64,000 nucleotides of DNA from Erythrobacter sp. SCSIO 43205 (GCF_019904235.1 NZ_CP063202.1:2232001-2296000), one strand, 5' to 3'. Counted from the stretch's first letter, positions 9,300 through 17,916 are shown. Notes: a model not told the origin generated them from the sequence alone. Numbers and translations are program-made.

Positions 9300-9794
9300 A
9301 ACGCGACCCGGATTAGATTGTTGCGCATGGATAGCGCAATAGTGTTGCGGGCGACTTCCCACGGTGCTAGCTGTTTCAAGGAAGGCGCTAAAGATTTGCC
9401 AAGTAAGGCAGCTTTATGAAGTTTTCGCTTTACCCGCGTTTGCGATTTATTCGTTTATGCGGTCTATTCACAGGGCCGAAAAGCATGGGACATCCTCCAT
9501 CGCTTGGCCCCTTACAGGTTGATGCAGTGACGAGACGCTCCTCCTCGCAAATTTTCGCTCAGCGCGTTGGCGCGGGCAAAATTGCGAGTCGCAGCGCGGT
9601 AACAAACCGCAGCTCGTTTACAGCAGACACGTTTATGGCGTTCATCGGTCAAATGACACAGGACGCTGTTTCTTACACCAGCGCGCACAGCGAGGGGCAC
9701 GAGCCTCTCCTGAGAACGCGCGCTCATTACCCCAACAATTCACGCCGCTCGCGCGCTTTAACGCCGCGAGATTTAGGCGTTCGGAGACAATTAC
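9300..9794. other. Intergenic region: rne leader and divergent promoters
   Basis: This 495-nt stretch between the amidase start (minus) and rne start (plus) has no convincing gene; the only ORFs overlap rne in other frames. It probably holds the amidase promoter and a long rne 5' untranslated region. The rne Shine-Dalgarno is GGAGA at 9783-9787, 7 nt before the ATG. RNase E genes commonly carry long autoregulatory leaders, so an RNA element here is plausible, but I cannot fold it by eye with confidence. Confidence 0.5.
9440..9468 (+). promoter_or_regulatory. Candidate sigma-70 type promoter of rne
   Basis: TTGCGA at 9440-9445 and TCTATT at 9463-9468 are separated by 17 nt. Transcription from here would give an rne leader of roughly 320 nt. 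Both hexamers are imperfect, and this was read by eye only. Confidence 0.35.
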
Positions 9795-12545
9795 ATGGCA
9801 ACGCGTATGCTCATCGATGCGCGCCACTCGGAAGAGACCCGGGTGGCGGTGCTCAAAGGCAACCGGATTGAGGAATTCGATTTTGAGTCTGCTGAACACA
9901 AGCAGATCAAAGGCAACATCTATCTAGCAAAAGTCACGCGGGTCGAACCCTCGTTGCAAGCTGCATTTGTGGACTTTGGTGGCAATCGCCACGGCTTCCT
10001 CGCGTTCAACGAAATCCACCCGGATTATTATCAGATCCCGCAAAGCGATCGCGAAGCGCTGCTTGCTGAAGAGGCCGAAGCGGCTGAAGAGGAAGCGCGG
10101 CTTCGCGCCGAAGAAGAGGAAGAAGGCGTTACCCCCGGCGAAGAATATGACGCCGAGGAAGAAAGCGCCGAAGCCCTTGCCGAGGATTTGGCTGAAGACG
10201 GTCTGGAAGAGATCGACACCTCGGACAAGGACAAAGTGTCCACCATCGAAGACGGCGCGTCAGATGACGACGGCGAAGACGATGATGACGAAGATGATCC
10301 TGACGAAGATAATACCGATGAGTCTTCTGAAGATGGCGAAGATAAGCCGCGCCGTGGCCGCCGTGGCCGTGGTCGCCGCCGTCAGGGGCGCGGCAAGAAA
10401 GGTAACGGCCGCAGCCGCGCCAAAGAAGTCGATGAAGTGCGCGCGAAACGTATGGCGCTTCGCCGCCGTTATAAAATTCAGGATGTTATCCAGCGCCGTC
10501 AGGTACTGCTGGTACAGGTCGTCAAGGAAGAGCGCGGCAACAAGGGCGCAGCCCTTACCACATATTTAAGCCTTGCGGGCCGTTACACCGTGCTCATGCC
10601 GAACAGCAGCCACGGTGGCGGGATCAGCCGCAAGATCAATTCTGCGAGCGACCGTAAACGTTTGAAAGAGGTTGTGGCCGGGCTTTCTCTGCCAAAGTCC
10701 ATGGGGCTCATCGTGCGCACAGCGGGCCTCTCGCGTACCAAGACCGAGATCAAGCGTGATTTCGATTATCTCGCTCGCCTGTGGGATGGTATTCGCCAGA
10801 CCACCCTCTCTTCGACCGCGCCATCACTGATCCATTCGGACAGCGACCTTATCAAGCGCGCGATCCGCGACATCTACAATCGTGAAATCGAAGAGGTCGT
10901 CGTCGAAGGCGAAGAGGGCTACAAATCGGCCAAGGCGTTCATGAAGATGCTGATGCCCAGCCACGCGCGCCGGGTAAAAGCCTATTCTGATCCCGTGCCG
11001 CTGTTCCAACGCTATGGCGCCGAGGATCAGCTGCGCGCGATGTATGATCCGATGGTTCAGCTGAAATCAGGCGGCTATCTCATCATCAACCCGACCGAGG
11101 CGCTTGTCTCGATCGACATCAACTCTGGCCGCTCGACCAAAGAGCACGGGATCGAGCAGACCGCGCTTCACACCAACTTGGAAGCCGCACGCGAAATCGC
11201 ACGGCAACTGCGTTTGCGTGACATGGCGGGCCTCGTTGTGATCGACTTTATCGACATGGAGTACAACTCCAACGTTCGTAAGGTCGAGAAAGCGATGAAA
11301 GAAGCGCTCAAAAACGACCGTGCGCGCATTCAAGTGGGCCGTATTTCGAGCTTTGGCCTGATGGAAATGAGCCGGCAGCGCCTTCGCACTGGCGTGCTTG
11401 AAGCGACGACGCGCGAATGCCCGCACTGCGACGGCACTGGCCTTGTCCGTACGGCATCTTCCGCCGGTCTTTCTGCGCTGCGCCTTCTCGAAGATGAGGC
11501 AGCCAAAGGCAAAGGCACCATCATCAAGCTTGCCGCAAGCACTGAAGCGGCGATCTATCTGCTCAATGAAAAGCGCAGCGAGCTTGTTGAGATTGAACAG
11601 CGCTATGGCGTCACCATCGAAGTGTCGCCTGAGGGCGAGGATGAAGGCGCAAAGATGAGCGTCTCAAGCGCTGGTCCGCGTCCGACCGAAGCGCCCAAGT
11701 TTGAACCCATTGTCGATGAAGACGAGGACGACGACATCCCCGAAGAAGATTCTCACGAGGATGACGAGGAAAAGCCGAAGAAAAAACGTCGCCGCCGCCG
11801 TGGTGGACGTGGCCGCAATAAAAAGCGCCAAGATGAAAATTCGGGCGAAAATGACGAGGGTTCGGACGACAGCTCTGGTGATGAGGACGGCGACGAGAAG
11901 TCTTCCGATGATAGCGGCGATGAAGGCGACGACAAGCCCAAGCGCCGCCGCCGCCGTGGTGGCCGTGGTCGCCGCCGCAAGCAGGATGGCGAAGCCGATG
12001 AAAAGGCAATCGAAGAGGGAGCCGAGGCTCTCGAAGAGGTCGCCGAGAAGGTCGAAGAGGATGTAGCGGTCGTTGCTGCACCTGACGGCGAAGAAGATGC
12101 TGTTTCGGAGGTCCAGGAAGAGCCCGTCAAGGAAGAAAAACCCAAGCGCAAGCGCGCTCCGCGTAAGAAAAAGGTTGAGGCCGAAGCTGATGTCTCGACT
12201 GAGGATGCGGCTGAGGAGAAGCCCAAGCGCAGACGCGCTTCTGCCAAGAAGGCAGATACGAAAGACGCCGATGCAACCAATGATACGGCAACACCAGAGG
12301 CCGCAAGCGAAGAGAAACCCAAGCGCAAGCGTGCACCACGCAAGAAAAAGGCAGAATTAGAAGTAGAGGCTCAAACTCCTGAAGCCGACGCAGCTGCTAA
12401 GCCTGCTGCAGATGATACAGCACAATCTGAAGTGGCCCAGTCTGAAGCACCTCAGTCTGAAGCGCTGGATGCCGACACACAGACGGACGCTAAAGATAGC
12501 GGCCCGAAAAAACGCGGATGGTGGCAACGCACTTTTGGTGAGTGA
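9795..12545 (+). CDS. rne: Ribonuclease E, degradosome scaffold
   Basis: A 916-residue endoribonuclease for mRNA turnover and rRNA/tRNA processing. Order: RNase H-like part and S1 domain (1-80 and from about 223), the S1 being split by an insertion at about 82-222 that is Glu/Asp-rich, then Arg/Gly-rich; 5'-sensor; DNase I-like catalytic core with metal ligands Asp441 (SIDINSGRST) and Asp484 (VVIDFIDM); Zn-link with Cys542 and Cys545 (ECPHCDGTG). From about 640 the tail is disordered, alternating acidic blocks with Arg-rich blocks (PKKKRRRRRGGRGR) and three PKRKRAPRKKK-like repeats. It ends in KKRGWWQRTFGE; a GWW tail binds PNPase in Caulobacter, so the same contact is inferred. The gene stands alone. 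Confidence 0.96.
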   Translation: MATRMLIDARHSEETRVAVLKGNRIEEFDFESAEHKQIKGNIYLAKVTRVEPSLQAAFVDFGGNRHGFLAFNEIHPDYYQIPQSDREALLAEEAEAAEEEARLRAEEEEEGVTPGEEYDAEEESAEALAEDLAEDGLEEIDTSDKDKVSTIEDGASDDDGEDDDDEDDPDEDNTDESSEDGEDKPRRGRRGRGRRRQGRGKKGNGRSRAKEVDEVRAKRMALRRRYKIQDVIQRRQVLLVQVVKEERGNKGAALTTYLSLAGRYTVLMPNSSHGGGISRKINSASDRKRLKEVVAGLSLPKSMGLIVRTAGLSRTKTEIKRDFDYLARLWDGIRQTTLSSTAPSLIHSDSDLIKRAIRDIYNREIEEVVVEGEEGYKSAKAFMKMLMPSHARRVKAYSDPVPLFQRYGAEDQLRAMYDPMVQLKSGGYLIINPTEALVSIDINSGRSTKEHGIEQTALHTNLEAAREIARQLRLRDMAGLVVIDFIDMEYNSNVRKVEKAMKEALKNDRARIQVGRISSFGLMEMSRQRLRTGVLEATTRECPHCDGTGLVRTASSAGLSALRLLEDEAAKGKGTIIKLAASTEAAIYLLNEKRSELVEIEQRYGVTIEVSPEGEDEGAKMSVSSAGPRPTEAPKFEPIVDEDEDDDIPEEDSHEDDEEKPKKKRRRRRGGRGRNKKRQDENSGENDEGSDDSSGDEDGDEKSSDDSGDEGDDKPKRRRRRGGRGRRRKQDGEADEKAIEEGAEALEEVAEKVEEDVAVVAAPDGEEDAVSEVQEEPVKEEKPKRKRAPRKKKVEAEADVSTEDAAEEKPKRRRASAKKADTKDADATNDTATPEAASEEKPKRKRAPRKKKAELEVEAQTPEADAAAKPAADDTAQSEVAQSEAPQSEALDADTQTDAKDSGPKKRGWWQRTFGE

Positions 12546-12593
12546 TTAATTGAGTGATTAACAGGGCGGCTCGGAAAAATGTGTGCGCGAGGA

Positions 12594-13244
12594 TTACTCG
12601 CCCACTTTCCGGGCCGCTCCCCACTCATTCCACATCGCCCATCGCGGCGACTTGGGCATATAACCCCGGCCTAATTCTTCGACCTCAAAGCCAGCATTGG
12701 CAAAGGCGGAGGAAATTGGCCGGGTCAAATGGCACCCACCGGCCAGATGCTTCCACAAAGGTTCAATCCTGTCCTGCCATTTGGCAACACTGGCATCAGG
12801 CGCGCGCCCGTGTTCAAGGAACAGCGCCGTGCCTGCGGGCCTCAAGATCCGGCGCATTTCGGAAAGCACCTGCGCCGGCTCTTGCACCGAGCAAAGCGTA
12901 AAGGTGCACACAACCGTATCGAAAGAATTGTCAGCAAATGGAATATCTTCGCCTATCCCCTGGCGCATATCCACTTGCTTCATATGATCTGGCCAACCCT
13001 TTTTCGCTGCTGCCTCGCGCGCGGTTTCCAGCATCCCTTCGTGCGGATCAATCCCGGCATAGCTGGTCACAGCATCGACGTCATAAAACTCCTGATTGAT
13101 CCCGCAGCCACAACCCAGTTCAAAGACATCGCCCTTGGCAAGCGGCACCACAAGTGAGCGGCGCTTCATCACCTGTCCCATACCGCAAGCGCAGCCGATC
13201 ACCTTGGGCACGATATTCGCATCGTACCAATCGCCCAACCCCAT
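12594..13244 (-). CDS. Class I SAM-dependent methyltransferase
   Basis: A 216-residue cytosolic methyltransferase of the Methyltransf_11 type. Motif I is VFELGCGCGINQEFYD near residues 40-55, an acidic post-I position is in YAGIDPHEGML, and the region FDTVVCTFTLCSVQEP is motif IV. It resembles small methyltransferases that act on lipids or quinone precursors (UbiE or phosphatidylethanolamine methylases), with a Cys-rich start (IGCACGMGQVMKRR), but the substrate is not identifiable. It is convergent with rne, with 48 nt between the stops, and it lies downstream of the SDR gene on the same strand (gap about 78 nt). Confidence 0.82.
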   Translation of the reverse strand: MGLGDWYDANIVPKVIGCACGMGQVMKRRSLVVPLAKGDVFELGCGCGINQEFYDVDAVTSYAGIDPHEGMLETAREAAAKKGWPDHMKQVDMRQGIGEDIPFADNSFDTVVCTFTLCSVQEPAQVLSEMRRILRPAGTALFLEHGRAPDASVAKWQDRIEPLWKHLAGGCHLTRPISSAFANAGFEVEELGRGYMPKSPRWAMWNEWGAARKVGE

Positions 13245-13322
13245 ACACTCGCTCCCCTCATATGTTTACGGTGAGTGTTGCCTATCTCATTCGACTTGCC
13301 AAGATGCGTCAGGACAAAGCAC

Positions 13323-14093
13323 TTATGGCTCAATCACCTTTCCCGCAAAGTCAAACACTTGGCCTGATTGTTCGGGGGTGAGACTTGCCAAAACAGCGAT
13401 CAAGTTGTCCGCCGCCTGCATCGCATCGGTCAACTGACCTTCAGGCAGACCTTTTTGAAACGGCTCAGATAGCGCGGTATCGACAGTGCCAGGATGAAGC
13501 CCTGCAACCACACCTTGCTCATGGGTCCGCCCCATCTCAATCGCGAAGTTCTTAAGCAGCATATTAAGCGCGGCCTTGGACGCTCTGTAAGAGTGCCAGC
13601 CCCCCAGCCCATTGTCCCCAATCGACCCCACCCGAGCGCTCATCGCGGCAAAGGTGAACGGGCGGGTCCGGGGCATCAGGCCCAGCATATGTTTGGCGAT
13701 CACAGCTGGCCCTATGGCATTGATAGAAAACACTTTTGCCATGACATCGGGGTCAAGCCGCCGATAACTGCGCTCTGGTCCGGTGCCATCGTCTAGCGTT
13801 AATACACCGCTTGCCACCACGACCCATTCAGGCGGCGCATCGCGCATCATGTCAGCCGCGTTTCGGATGCTTGCCTCATCCTCAAGGTCGAAGCGAAACG
13901 GTGTGACGTTAGAGCTCTGATACCCCTCCCCCGAACGCGATCCGGCGTAAATCTGCGTGGTGCCCAACTGCTCAAGCCTTCGGACAAGGGCATCGCCAAT
14001 TCCGCCGCTTGCGCCAAAGATCGCTGCACTCGCCGGAGCCGCGCGGTGGTTCACCTGCCTCGATGAGGCGCTGTCATTTCCTAGATCTGTCAT
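13323..14093 (-). CDS. SDR family NAD(P)-dependent oxidoreductase (C-factor-like)
   Basis: A 256-residue short-chain dehydrogenase/reductase. The dinucleotide motif AIFGASGGIGDALVRRL is at about residues 24-40 and the catalytic Tyr-x-x-x-Lys is in HSYRASKAALNML; a Ser precedes it in AAMSARVGSIGDNG. It resembles the CsgA/C-factor subgroup of SDRs, which are often annotated as cell-cell signalling proteins, but this cannot be tested from sequence. The N-terminal 20 residues are extra and polar, so a slightly later start is possible. It is divergent from sdhB across a 274-nt gap. Confidence 0.82.
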   Translation of the reverse strand: MTDLGNDSASSRQVNHRAAPASAAIFGASGGIGDALVRRLEQLGTTQIYAGSRSGEGYQSSNVTPFRFDLEDEASIRNAADMMRDAPPEWVVVASGVLTLDDGTGPERSYRRLDPDVMAKVFSINAIGPAVIAKHMLGLMPRTRPFTFAAMSARVGSIGDNGLGGWHSYRASKAALNMLLKNFAIEMGRTHEQGVVAGLHPGTVDTALSEPFQKGLPEGQLTDAMQAADNLIAVLASLTPEQSGQVFDFAGKVIEP

Positions 14094-14310
14094 GACAGCT
14101 ATAGTGAGCGAGACTTAACCTTGTTCCCCAAAGCAAAGAAAGTTGGGAAAGTGTCAAATTTACAATTTCACTCAAACCACTGAGAAATAGAAACTATCGG
14201 GGTGAACGCTGTTGGATTTGCTTGGCACTTGTGTCTAATTTCGCCGCCAAGTCCGCGCGCAAATTGAGTGATTGGCAAGGGCTATCCCAAAGTGTGCAAT
14301 AGCCACTCTC

Positions 14311-14338
14311 TTGCCACAAGGCGCGAAGGCGCTAGATA
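14311..14338 (+). promoter_or_regulatory. Candidate promoter of sdhB
   Basis: TTGCCA at 14311-14316 and TAGATA at 14333-14338 are spaced 16 nt apart, which would give a leader of roughly 20-25 nt before the sdhB ATG. The 274-nt divergent gap (14094-14367) is AT-richer than its flanks. I saw no RNA gene in it. Confidence 0.35.
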
Positions 14339-14367
14339 GGACCAAACGCAATTAGGGATAAGCGATC

Positions 14368-15150
14368 ATGGCGACTTTCACGCTGCCGAAAAATTCAAAA
14401 ATCAAAAGCACTGGCAAGGTTCACAAGGCCTCTGGCGGCTCGCGGATAAAATCATTCAAGATTTATCGCTACGATCCCGACACGGGCGAAAACCCGCGCT
14501 ATGACAAGTTCGAGATCGACCTTGATGAATGCGGTCCGATGGTTCTTGATGCCCTGTTCAAGATCAAGAATGAGATTGATCCCACGCTGACTTTCCGCCG
14601 CTCATGCCGCGAGGGAATTTGCGGGTCATGCTCGATGAATTTGAACGGCAAGAACGGTCTTGCCTGCACCACCGCGATTGAAGACTTGAAAGGCGAGATT
14701 CGTATCACTCCCCTGCCCCACATGGATGTGATCAAGGATCTGGTGCCTGATTTCACACACTTTTATGCGCAATACGCCTCAATCAAGCCATGGCTACAAA
14801 CGGTGAGCACGACGCCATCTGGTAAAGAGCGCCTGCAAAGCCCGGCTGAACGGGAAAAGCTCGACGGTCTTTATGAGTGCATCTTGTGCGCGTGCTGTTC
14901 GACCTCGTGCCCGTCCTACTGGTGGAACTCTGACAAATTCCTGGGTCCAGCCATCCTTCTTCAAGCCTATCGCTGGCTCGCCGATAGCCGCGATGAAATG
15001 ACGGGTGAGCGTTTGAACGAACTCGAAGATCCGTTCCGCCTTTATCGTTGCCACACGATCATGAACTGCGCGAATGTGTGCCCCAAGGGCCTTTCGCCAG
15101 CCAAAGCGATTGCCGAAACCAAGAAGATGATGGCCGAACGCGCCATCTAA
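14368..15150 (+). CDS. sdhB: Succinate dehydrogenase iron-sulfur subunit
   Basis: A 260-residue subunit of respiratory complex II that passes electrons from FAD in SdhA to ubiquinone through three Fe-S clusters on the cytoplasmic face of the inner membrane. Ligands are visible: [2Fe-2S] Cys80, Cys85, Cys88 and Cys100 ([10 protein letters not shown] and after); [4Fe-4S] and [3Fe-4S] ligands in [12 protein letters not shown] (171, 174, 177, 181) and [14 protein letters not shown] (228, 234, 238). Unusually, sdhC, sdhD and sdhA are not next to it nor anywhere in the window; the gene starts its own plus-strand unit with a thioesterase and zapE. Confidence 0.96.
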   Translation: MATFTLPKNSKIKSTGKVHKASGGSRIKSFKIYRYDPDTGENPRYDKFEIDLDECGPMVLDALFKIKNEIDPTLTFRRSCREGICGSCSMNLNGKNGLACTTAIEDLKGEIRITPLPHMDVIKDLVPDFTHFYAQYASIKPWLQTVSTTPSGKERLQSPAEREKLDGLYECILCACCSTSCPSYWWNSDKFLGPAILLQAYRWLADSRDEMTGERLNELEDPFRLYRCHTIMNCANVCPKGLSPAKAIAETKKMMAERAI

Positions 15151-15161
15151 GCTTGGCTGCG

Positions 15162-15638
15162 ATGTCTCTTCGCGAAGAATATTTCGACGATGGTCCGTGC
15201 CCGGACAACCCCGGTTGGCGGCAGTGGAACGTCAAGGACAAGACTATTTTCAACGGCGCGGTGATGGGGCATCTCATTACCCGCGTCGATGACGACGGCA
15301 AGGCGCGCCTGCGGATGTTTCCGGAGCGCCGCCATGAAAACCTGCAAGGTATGATCCACGGCGCGATCAGCCTGTCGCTGATCGACATATCCATGTTCAC
15401 GACCATGCACATGATCGGCAGCGGAAATGCTGGCCCGTCGGTAACTCTGGAATTGTCGACCCAATTTGTGGGAGCTGGTGATCCGGCCCTTCCGCTTGAT
15501 GCGGTGAACGAGATTGTGCGCGAAACAGGAAAGCTGGTCTTTGTGCGCGGGCAAGTGGTTCAGGGCAACAACGTTATCGTCTCCCATTCGGGCATCGTGC
15601 GCAAATTTTCGAGCACTCGCACTGACGCAAAATCATGA
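15162..15638 (+). CDS. PaaI-family hot-dog thioesterase
   Basis: A 158-residue hot-dog-fold protein, probably an acyl-CoA thioesterase. The fold's central region HENLQGMIHGAISLSLID carries the HG-x-x-x-x-x-x-x-D pattern (His-Gly then Asp at the helix end) used by PaaI thioesterases. The ATG at 15162 is preferred: an in-frame ORF extends upstream but only by overlapping sdhB in another frame. It begins 11 nt after the sdhB stop and ends with a 4-nt overlap into zapE, so the three form a likely operon. The substrate is unknown. Confidence 0.83.
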   Translation: MSLREEYFDDGPCPDNPGWRQWNVKDKTIFNGAVMGHLITRVDDDGKARLRMFPERRHENLQGMIHGAISLSLIDISMFTTMHMIGSGNAGPSVTLELSTQFVGAGDPALPLDAVNEIVRETGKLVFVRGQVVQGNNVIVSHSGIVRKFSSTRTDAKS

Positions 15639-16759
15639 CGGGGACGCTGGCGCGTTATGAGCAGCTGATCGCTAATGGAGAGCTGCGCGAAGATGCGGAT
15701 CAAAGACGCGCAGCAGCCCGGCTTGACGCCTTGCAAAAAGAGCTGGAGGCCGAAAAACCCGGCGGGCTTTTAGCTCAGCTGTTTGCGAGCAAACCGACCC
15801 GCCCTCAAGGTGTTTACATGGTGGGAGGCGTTGGCCGGGGTAAATCCATGTTGATGGACCTGTTCCACGACAATCTTGGGATTGCCGAAAAACGCCGCGT
15901 GCACTTCCACGCTTTCATGCAGGAAGTCCACGCCGAAATGCGCGAGGCGCGAAAAGCGCATGAAGGCGACCCCATTCCGCCAGTCGCTGCCAAACTTGCC
16001 AAGGGCGTCCGGGTTCTCGCGTTCGATGAAATGGTAGTCACCAATTCAGCCGATGCCATGATTATGAGCCGGCTTTTCACCCAGTTGATTATGGAGCAAG
16101 GCGTTACCATCGTAACCACCTCCAACCGTGCGCCCAGCGAGCTTTACAAAGACGGGCTCAACCGCGAGCATTTCCTCCCCTTCATCGACCTGATTGAGGC
16201 CGAGCTTGATGTGATGACGCTCGATGGCCCGACCGACTACCGGCTTGATCGGATCGGAGGGTTAGAAACATGGTATTCGCCCCTGGGGGACGAAGCCACG
16301 GCCAAAGTGCGCGAGGTGTTCTTTCGTCTCACAGATTTCGCCCCGGAGGATGCGGACAATGTGCCATCTGGTGAACTTGCGATTGGCGCGAAGCGTACGC
16401 TGCACGTTCCCAAATCATTGAAAGGCGTCGCAGTTTTCAGCTTCAAGCGCCTTTGTGCAGAGGCTCGTGGGGCGCCCGATTACCTTGCGATAGCGCGCGA
16501 ATATCACACGGTAATCCTCGTCGGCATCCCGCAAATGGGCCCCGAAAACCGGAATGAAGCGGCGCGGTTCGTCACCTTGATTGATGCCCTTTATGAGCAC
16601 CGCGTCAAACTGTTCGCGACCGCTGCAAGCGAGCCTGAAGCGCTCTACCCCTCAGGCGATGGCAGTTTCGAATTCGAGCGCACGGTGAGCCGCCTCAATG
16701 AAATGCAAAGCGATGAATATATGGCACTGGGCCACGGGTCAGACGGCAGCGAAGGATAG
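15635..16759 (+). CDS. zapE: Cell division protein ZapE (AFG1-like ATPase)
   Basis: A 374-residue AAA-type ATPase of the ZapE/AFG1/LACE1 family. Walker A is GGVGRGKSMLMD at about residues 64-75 and Walker B is VLAFDEMVV near residue 130. In E. coli ZapE binds FtsZ and destabilises Z-rings under stress; the mitochondrial homologue Afg1 helps degrade oxidative-phosphorylation subunits, which fits a neighbour encoding complex II. Its ATG overlaps the thioesterase stop by 4 nt. The stop lies 6 nt from the convergent crotonase stop. Confidence 0.92.
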   Translation: MTGTLARYEQLIANGELREDADQRRAAARLDALQKELEAEKPGGLLAQLFASKPTRPQGVYMVGGVGRGKSMLMDLFHDNLGIAEKRRVHFHAFMQEVHAEMREARKAHEGDPIPPVAAKLAKGVRVLAFDEMVVTNSADAMIMSRLFTQLIMEQGVTIVTTSNRAPSELYKDGLNREHFLPFIDLIEAELDVMTLDGPTDYRLDRIGGLETWYSPLGDEATAKVREVFFRLTDFAPEDADNVPSGELAIGAKRTLHVPKSLKGVAVFSFKRLCAEARGAPDYLAIAREYHTVILVGIPQMGPENRNEAARFVTLIDALYEHRVKLFATAASEPEALYPSGDGSFEFERTVSRLNEMQSDEYMALGHGSDGSEG

Positions 16760-16765
16760 ACCCAC

Positions 16766-17731
16766 TCAGGCCGCGGCAAGCCTGTCAGCAAGACGCCCCT
16801 GCGCGGATACCAGACGGCTCATCACTTTAAGATCGTGATCGGAAAGTTTGAGCGCGGTATCCGCCCAAAGCTCAGTGATCTCGTTGAGTTCGTCCAATTG
16901 TATCGGCCAGACCTTTTTCATGGCTTGATATGCGCCAACGATACCAGAGTGGCGACGTTCCGACTTCTTGATGAAGTCGCGTACAGCGCTAACGCCTTCG
17001 CCTGGCTCCGCAATCTGGTGGACGAGGCCAAGGTCGTACATCTCTTGCGCGGTATACGTCTTGTTCGACAAGATAATGCGCTCCGCCATCGCGGTGCCCA
17101 GTTTGCGAGCGAGAAAGGCGTGCGCGCCCATTCCGGGATAAAGGCCGAACATGATCTCAGGCAGGCCAAAGGTCGCGTGCCGTTCTGCAATGATATAATC
17201 GAATGAAAGGAGAGCCTCGAACCCACCGCCAAGCGCTGCGCCCTGGACAAGACCGATCGTTACCATCGGCAATCCCAGTGAACGAACATTGCGGTCAAGG
17301 ATGGCACAGCAGCGGTGACCGTACTGTACTAAGGCATCGCGGTTCTTGGTCCGGATCAGATGTTGAAACAACTCAAGATCACCGCCAAAACAGAAGACAT
17401 CCTGCGAGCGGCTGCCAAGCACGAGATAGCGCAGCGGAACTTTGTCTTCGCCAAAACCGGTCGAGATCAACTCCTGCCACCGCTCGAAATCTCCGAGCAT
17501 GGCCGGCGTGAAGCTTGGCCGGCCCTTGGGACGCATATAGGTCCACAATGCCGCATCACGATCATCGTAAAGAACATCGAGCTCACGAAGCTCAAACAAA
17601 CCATCTGGAACGGCGTTATTCAGAAGGCTCTCGGAAAGTGCCTCCTCGTCCCCTGAAAACGGGAGAGGATTTCCCGCGCTGCTGTCCATCGCACCATTCT
17701 CCGGACTCGACCCAAAGTCCGCCAGACTCAT
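16766..17731 (-). CDS. Crotonase-family DSF synthase homologue (RpfF-like)
   Basis: A 321-residue crotonase that resembles Xanthomonas RpfF, which converts 3-hydroxyacyl-ACP to the diffusible signal cis-2-enoic acid by dehydration and thioester cleavage. Shared segments include FGGDLELF (RpfF FNLGGDLALF), GLVQGAALGGGFEALLS, GLPEIMFGLYPGMGA and ITELWADTALKL. The catalytic glutamates of RpfF (141 and 161) correspond to Glu172 and Glu192, with the same 20-residue spacing. Start: ATG 17731 gives 321 residues; a longer frame reaches 17860 across a likely regulatory repeat, and ATG 17689 has a good Shine-Dalgarno (CCGGAG, about 9 nt upstream) and would give 307. It follows the XrtA cluster on the same strand, 185 nt after the amidotransferase. 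No rpfC/rpfG is visible. A plain enoyl-CoA hydratase is the alternative. Confidence 0.8.
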   Translation of the reverse strand: MSLADFGSSPENGAMDSSAGNPLPFSGDEEALSESLLNNAVPDGLFELRELDVLYDDRDAALWTYMRPKGRPSFTPAMLGDFERWQELISTGFGEDKVPLRYLVLGSRSQDVFCFGGDLELFQHLIRTKNRDALVQYGHRCCAILDRNVRSLGLPMVTIGLVQGAALGGGFEALLSFDYIIAERHATFGLPEIMFGLYPGMGAHAFLARKLGTAMAERIILSNKTYTAQEMYDLGLVHQIAEPGEGVSAVRDFIKKSERRHSGIVGAYQAMKKVWPIQLDELNEITELWADTALKLSDHDLKVMSRLVSAQGRLADRLAAA

Positions 17732-17783
17732 GCCTTGGCGGTTTGCGCAGACTTCTTTGGCCCGCGTCGAAGTCAAATTAGTC

Positions 17784-17803
17784 CGATTTTGCACGATTTT
17801 GCA
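17784..17803 (-). repeat. Perfect tandem 10-bp repeat upstream of the RpfF-like gene
   Basis: CGATTTTGCA occurs twice head to tail (17784-17793 and 17794-17803, plus strand), about 53-72 nt upstream of the ATG at 17731. A one-helical-turn tandem in a promoter region is a typical layout for an activator or repressor site. AT-rich sequence with a TATAAC-like -10 on the minus strand lies nearby at about 17866-17875. The rest of 17732-17916 shows no gene. Confidence 0.4.
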
Positions 17804-17916
17804 AATAGATAATTTACCATCTTCGACAGTCTTGATCACCACTGTGACAAAATGGGACAAATAAATGTTATATTATTTCACCAACTTTGAAGGTGTTGCT
17901 GTGGCCCGGCGCATCG

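Noticed and set aside
11753-12343. 196-codon minus-strand frame, very rich in Ser/Arg/Ala
   Set aside because: It is the reverse complement of the repetitive acidic/Arg-rich tail of RNase E; low-complexity and without independent signals.
12540-12561. Direct repeat GAGTGATTAA across the rne stop
   Set aside because: Two short copies only, spanning the stop codon; probably a small local duplication with no clear role.
17732-17860. Longer N-terminus of the RpfF-like protein (43 extra residues)
   Set aside because: It would translate across the tandem repeat and AT-rich promoter-like sequence, and RpfF proteins do not have such an extension.
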